Shown here one piece after another: positions 59,213 through 64,000 of a stretch of DNA of 64,000 nt (position 1 is the stretch's first letter; each line of letters opens with the position of its first letter). The notes beneath the pieces are model-generated. The model was not told the DNA's origin, did no database searches, and saw only the letters and a program-made list of their open reading frames with translations. The translations under genes were made by a program, and so were the position numbers. Source of the DNA: Leucaena leucocephala (lineage: Eukaryota; Streptophyta; Magnoliopsida; Fabales; Fabaceae); contig CM073552.1 in the NCBI GenBank assembly GCA_037074615.1, forward strand, positions 22,482,019 through 22,546,018, in the 5' to 3' direction.

Positions 59213-61180
59213 ATATCATTTCCTTTTTTCTCCTAAAAATTATCACCAATGTATTGTATAAATTTTTATGATGTTATGATCTAAATTCAAGTGCCAAAGG
59301 AGAGGGGAGTGGTGAGAAAAAAACCTTTCAAGTGTTTAATTTAATGGAAAAAAGCTATATAAACCTGCACTATTATTAATAACTTATCTCAAATTCCATG
59401 CAAAACATAGAACCTACAATCAATTATTAATAATGACATTATAATAACAAAAATAAAAATAAAAATGTCTTTGACAGAAATTATATCAACGAAAATGTTT
59501 TAACAGGGCAAATATCAAAATTGTGACGTAATCAGATATGAGACTTTTGAGATAAAAAAGGTTACAAAGCGTACAATTGAGCCAGCTATGGATAACATAG
59601 TTTATTTATATGAATAATGTATATTAAATTAATTAAAGGGTTGTATTAATTATGTTGTTGAGCCTTCGATCAGAAGCATAGTGGTGCCGTGTTGCGTCCA
59701 AAAGGGAAGTAGATATATTATATAATCCCTTCATCATCATAAAGAGAACCAAATTAAACAACAATTTAAAATTAAATATTGCCAAAATTATCTTTCACTA
59801 CTGTCAATAAGAAGAAATCGTCCGAAGTATGAATTAGTACAACCTTGGACTGCGAGCTTTGGAAACTGTTCATCCTTCGTAGCTCAAACTTATGATTGAA
59901 TTCCCAATATAAAAAATCAAATTAAAATTAGGTTACTGGAGTTAAAAGGTGACGAATGATGTTTATAATATAATGAAATGTTAAGGTTTTGCATTTGAAT
60001 TGGAGTTTTATATAGAGTTGATTTCCTACGATGTGTACTTACAGGATTTGACAATAAATAGATTAATTAGGAGAATAGCAGATTTAATCCGTCAATAATA
60101 AAATTTGTTTTGAACTTGTTATGATTAATAGTCAATTATAATTTCTCTAAAAAAAAAATAATAATAGTCGCCAACCATTATTCAGAGACAATCACTGAAC
60201 AAACGTACTATGAGGATTTTTTTGGTAGTAAAAATTATATAAATATGAAAGTCTCTTAAGCGCTGGCAAAGTTAAACATAGGAATATGCACATATAATAT
60301 ATTCAATCAAATTGGGTTTGTGCTTCAACATTCTGAATTATTATATATGTCCGGTCCTATATATATATATACTACAGCTAACGAGACCTCATTGTTTAAT
60401 TAATTAGCTATGATTTTGAGATATTTTTTGTTTGACCTCAAAAAAGTCCAAACATTTTGCCAGGGTAAAAATTTGACGAGCCATAATAAAGTATTAAATT
60501 AACCTAGACGTGACATCAAGATAAATGTTTTACTTGTACATATAGTATTTATTTTCCATTTTAATTATTAATCAAGTGTGGTACGTTTAAAGGTTAGACT
60601 AGAAATGATGTAAATAACTTTAATAGTACAAGTGGCATGTAGGCCACCCTTTGATAGCAATTACCACGATACGATCCCTACCTGTAAACAGTATGCTTGC
60701 CAATTCAAAAAGAAATTATGCAAATAACTTTCCTATGTTCTGTTCTGATCTTCACCATGAAATAGGGAGCACTTATTTTAAAATCTTGTTATGGGTCCTA
60801 TATTGAGAAGGCTAATTACCTTAAATAGGGAACTTATAAAGGTTTAATCTCTTGAACCAATAGTTAATTTTTGAAATATAGTTCTTTTAAGAATTTGTGC
60901 TCGTCACAGAACATGTCTTGGTGTGCTGTGCTCTTAGTTTCAGCTGCAATGACTTATAAGAGGTCATCAACAAATACAAAACCTAAAGCTTAACTGATGT
61001 TGAAAGGTTTGAAAATCAGAATAAAATTCCGAGTTTGAAAGTGAAAAAATGATACTTTTGACTAGTTATGTTGCTGCGCAGAGAAATTCAGAATCCTTCA
61101 TGAAAGCCCATTGGATCATTATTTTAATATATAGCCACTTAAACACGCAAGTCTGTCTGACTATATCTCCCCCTCTCATC
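59213..61180. other. Intergenic region upstream of laccase
   Basis: AT-rich sequence with no gene seen; the right part is presumably the laccase promoter. Confidence 0.5.
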
Positions 61181-61185
61181 ACTAC

Positions 61186-61206
61186 ATATATATATATATG
61201 TATATA
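61186..61206 (+). promoter_or_regulatory. TATA-rich block upstream of laccase
   Basis: A TATATATATATATG run lies about 130 bp upstream of the laccase ATG, a position fitting a TATA box and short leader. The exact box cannot be chosen within the repeat. Confidence 0.4.
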
Positions 61207-61329
61207 TCTGCATGAAGAGAACACAGAAACAGGCTCGCATATTTCATCTTTCAAATATATTGATTTTCTTAGCATTACATTCTCATATAGGTTTTTCCTT
61301 GTCTGTAATTTCTTCTCCTTTTCAAAAAG

Positions 61330-64000
61330 ATGCAGGCTTTTCTCGTGTTTTCACTCTTGGCTTTGATAGCTTCCTCCTTCGCATCTGCTGCTATAGTGGA
61401 ACACTCATTTACTGTAAGTAGTTTCCTCCATTTTTATATATAAGCTCTTCTTCTGCTATAAAGATATCTAGGATAAGCATGGGATTACTGAAATTTAGAA
61501 TCTTTTTTAGGGAATTAATACGTTTTATGCGATTAATAATTGCAGGTGAAGGATTTCAATGCGAGTCGTTTGTGCAATACACAAACTATAACTGCAGTTA
61601 ATGGCAAGGTTCCTGGACCCAGAATTGACGTACGAGAGAACGACACTTTGGTCGTTCATGTCTTCAATGCTTCTCCCCATAACCTTACTATTCACTGGTA
61701 ACTATTTTTCAACCATCTACCTACATCTGTTGCTGTACTCACTTTATAATATGATTTGATTTAAAAAAAGTTTAAATTATTAGTTTATTAATAATTATCC
61801 GTATAACGAAAACCGACCTCATCATCATCAAACAACTACATATATATCATAGTTGGTTCACCTGCAGGGGACATTCATATATGTCCATTTGTGTCGCTAC
61901 CAGACTTAAGGTTGGTTCAACAAATTTCCACTTTTTGGTGAGATTTGAAAGCAAACGAGATCTTGAGATTGAAATGATTAGAACTAGAGCTTTCTTGCTA
62001 ATTATGTCTGGTTGCGTCAATCTTCCAAGCTGGAATTATATATATATGTAAATTAAATAAAGGTTCAAATTGTATATAGTATACGTAAGCAGTGATTGAT
62101 TGTTTACTAACAAGGTTTTATTGAAATTGAATGTGTAATTATATTAATGCAGGCATGGAATATTTCAAATGAGGAGTCAATGGGCAGATGGTCCCGAATA
62201 TATAACTCAGTGTCCTATTCGACCAGGTCAAAGGTATACCTACAGATTCACAATCATAGGACAAGAAGGAACTCTTTGGTGGCATGCGCACTCGTCTTTT
62301 CTTCGTACTTACGTCTATGGTTCTCTTATCATTCGCCCCCGACATGGTTGTTCTTATCCTTTCCCTAAACCTTACAAGGAAGTCCCCATTCTCTTAGGTA
62401 TTTCTTTATATCATTATACAAGATATTTTTTATATGACTATATGTCAAGCGTTGTTAAGTTTAATTAGTGGTAATTTTTTTAAAAGTATTTTTCTTCATT
62501 TACATAGACTTGATTCAAAATTTTATATTTAAGTGATCAAAATTCTTTCTATCAACAGGTTGATATATCATAGTTTTATATACCCTTGGGTCCAAAAAGT
62601 TGTTATTTTAAATTACCGTGATAATCGCAGGTGAGTGGTGGAAGTCAGACATTATCCAAGTATTCAACCGCATTAGAGTTACCGGCGACCTAGTTCCTCC
62701 GTCCGATGCTTTCACAATCAATGGCTTGCCCGGCGATCTATATAACTGCTCTCGACATCGTATGTCATACTCCTTATAATTTCTTCTAAGCTTCAAATCT
62801 TTTGATTCCTTACAGTTTCTTATATATGATTGTACATAAATAACTCATGCATGGTTCGTCACTGCTTTCAAAATAATGCAGATACTTTCAAGCTCAAGGT
62901 GAAGCTAGGAAAGACATACTTGTTACGCATAGTCAACACCAATCTCATCGCACATATGTTCTTTAAGGTGGCCAACCACAAGTTCACAGTTGTTGCGATT
63001 GATGCCGGATACACGACTCCGTATGTAACCAATGTTGTGGTTATCGCCCCCGGCCAAACCACCGACGTCCTCCTCAAAGCCGACCAGCCGGTGGGCTCTT
63101 ACTACATGGCCGCTTCAGCGTACGTGACCACCCAAGTCATTGGATTCGACAATACAACAACCAGAGGGATTGTCGTTTACAAAGGAGCTTCCAAGGCAAC
63201 CCCTCCTTCTATGCCAAAGTTACCTGCGTTCAATGACACCCGAACGGCCCACAAATTTTATACGAAACTCACTGGGCTTGTTGGTGGGCCTCACTGGGCC
63301 AATTGCCCACACCAAGTGGACGAGCGTATGTTCATCACTGTTGGGCTGAATTTGGACTTTTGTGCAAGAAATCGCACGTGCCTCGGCCCAGCAGGGTTTC
63401 GATATTCTGCGAGCATGAACAATGAGTCATTTGTGATCCCAAGTGACAAAGGCTTGTCTATGTTGGAAGCATTCTTCTATGACAAGGAAGGCGTGTACAC
63501 GAGAGATTTCCCAGACAATCCTCCAGAATTCTTGGACTTCACGAGCCCAAACATAAGCTTCGACTTATCGAGGATATTTGCGCCGAAATCGACGAAGGTG
63601 AAGACGTTGAAGTTCAATTCGAAGGTGGAGATTGTGTTTCAGAACACAGCTTTTGTAGGTATAGAGAACCACCCTATGCACATCCACGGGCTCAATTTCT
63701 ACGTATTGGCTCAAGGGTTTGGAGTATTTAATCCCAGAAGGGATCGGAGAAAGTTCAATCTTGTGAATCCTCAAATGCGTAATACTGTTGCAGTGCCCAC
63801 GGGTGGATGGGCTGTGATCAGATTCAAAGCAAAAAATCCAGGTAATTCATATGACAAACACTAGTTATACCGTCTTTATTAAATCGGTAATGGAGGATAA
63901 ATTTTAAAAAGTATGACAAAAGACATTTTTATAAATATTGGTAATTTTAAACCGATTTCTTAAACAACCAGTTTGCATGTAAAATAGACTTTTTAAACCG
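61330..64000 (+). CDS. Laccase (multicopper oxidase), 3' end outside window
   Basis: Five exons join in frame: 61330-61413, 61546-61697, 62153-62397, 62631-62759 and 62882-63841, covering 523 residues before the next intron (donor at 63842) runs off the window. Residues 1-22 are a signal peptide (SLLALIASSFASA), so the enzyme is secreted to the cell wall. Copper ligands of the trinuclear site are present: HWHG (His78, His80), WWHAHSS (His123, His125) and HPMHIHG (His467, His470, His472). The final HCHFDVH-type motif, which binds type 1 and type 3 copper, should be in the missing exon. Plant laccases oxidise monolignols and other phenolics. Exon borders match the usual laccase structure. The exact subfamily is not decided here. 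Confidence 0.93.

Noticed and set aside
1..64000. CRISPR arrays, operons, bacterial-type promoters, plastid or mitochondrial insertions
   Set aside because: Searched for by eye; nothing of these kinds is visible. The direct repeats present are LTRs, MITEs, SINEs and minisatellites.

Overview
The window is nuclear DNA from a flowering plant, most likely a eudicot. It is strongly AT-rich, genes have short GT-AG introns, and the gene families are typical of plants (COPT copper transporter, laccase, plant-type inositolphosphorylceramide synthase). Between the genes lie Ty1/copia elements, tRNA-derived SINEs and several MITE families. I cannot name the species.

Seven host protein-coding loci can be traced. 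They are: a conserved plant protein of unknown function (10508-12207, +, 5 coding exons); exosome subunit RRP42 (16849-18787, +, 7 exons); a COPT copper transporter broken by a frameshift (19521-19981, -); a UVR-motif plus NTF2/SnoaL-like protein with a probable plastid transit peptide (21131-22232, -, 2 exons); inositolphosphorylceramide synthase (35130-39356, +, 12 coding exons); a RING-CH (MARCH-type) membrane E3 ligase (51508-54479, -, 2 exons); and a laccase cut by the right window edge (61330 onward, +). One tRNA-Ile(AAU)-like gene lies at 50291-50364 (-). The genes have no evident functional link to each other; this is ordinary eukaryotic gene order.

The spaces between genes are mostly transposon. 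Three copia elements have recognisable LTRs and target duplications: element 1 (2874-7291, -), element 3 (28373-32551, +) and element 2 (42948-48815, +). All three are inactivated by stops, frameshifts and deletions. Five copies of one SINE family occur at 96, 15472, 19306, 49429 and 52198. A second poly(A)-tailed repeat family has three copies. A hAT-like element (33321-33912) abuts a Tourist-like MITE (33918-34473) just upstream of the sphingolipid gene, and a second inverted Tourist copy sits at 56335-56895.

The most interesting signal is in copia elements 1 and 2. Element 3 has a normal initiator-Met-tRNA-type primer binding site, but elements 1 and 2 do not. Instead, the bases two positions after the 5' LTR are complementary over 13 nt to a segment inside the same LTR. 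The pairing is kept between the two families by one compensatory pair change and one G:U. The LTR segment sits inside a conserved hairpin. This suggests that the RNA primes its own reverse transcription, as in the Tf1 retrotransposon of fission yeast, and would be worth a proper test.
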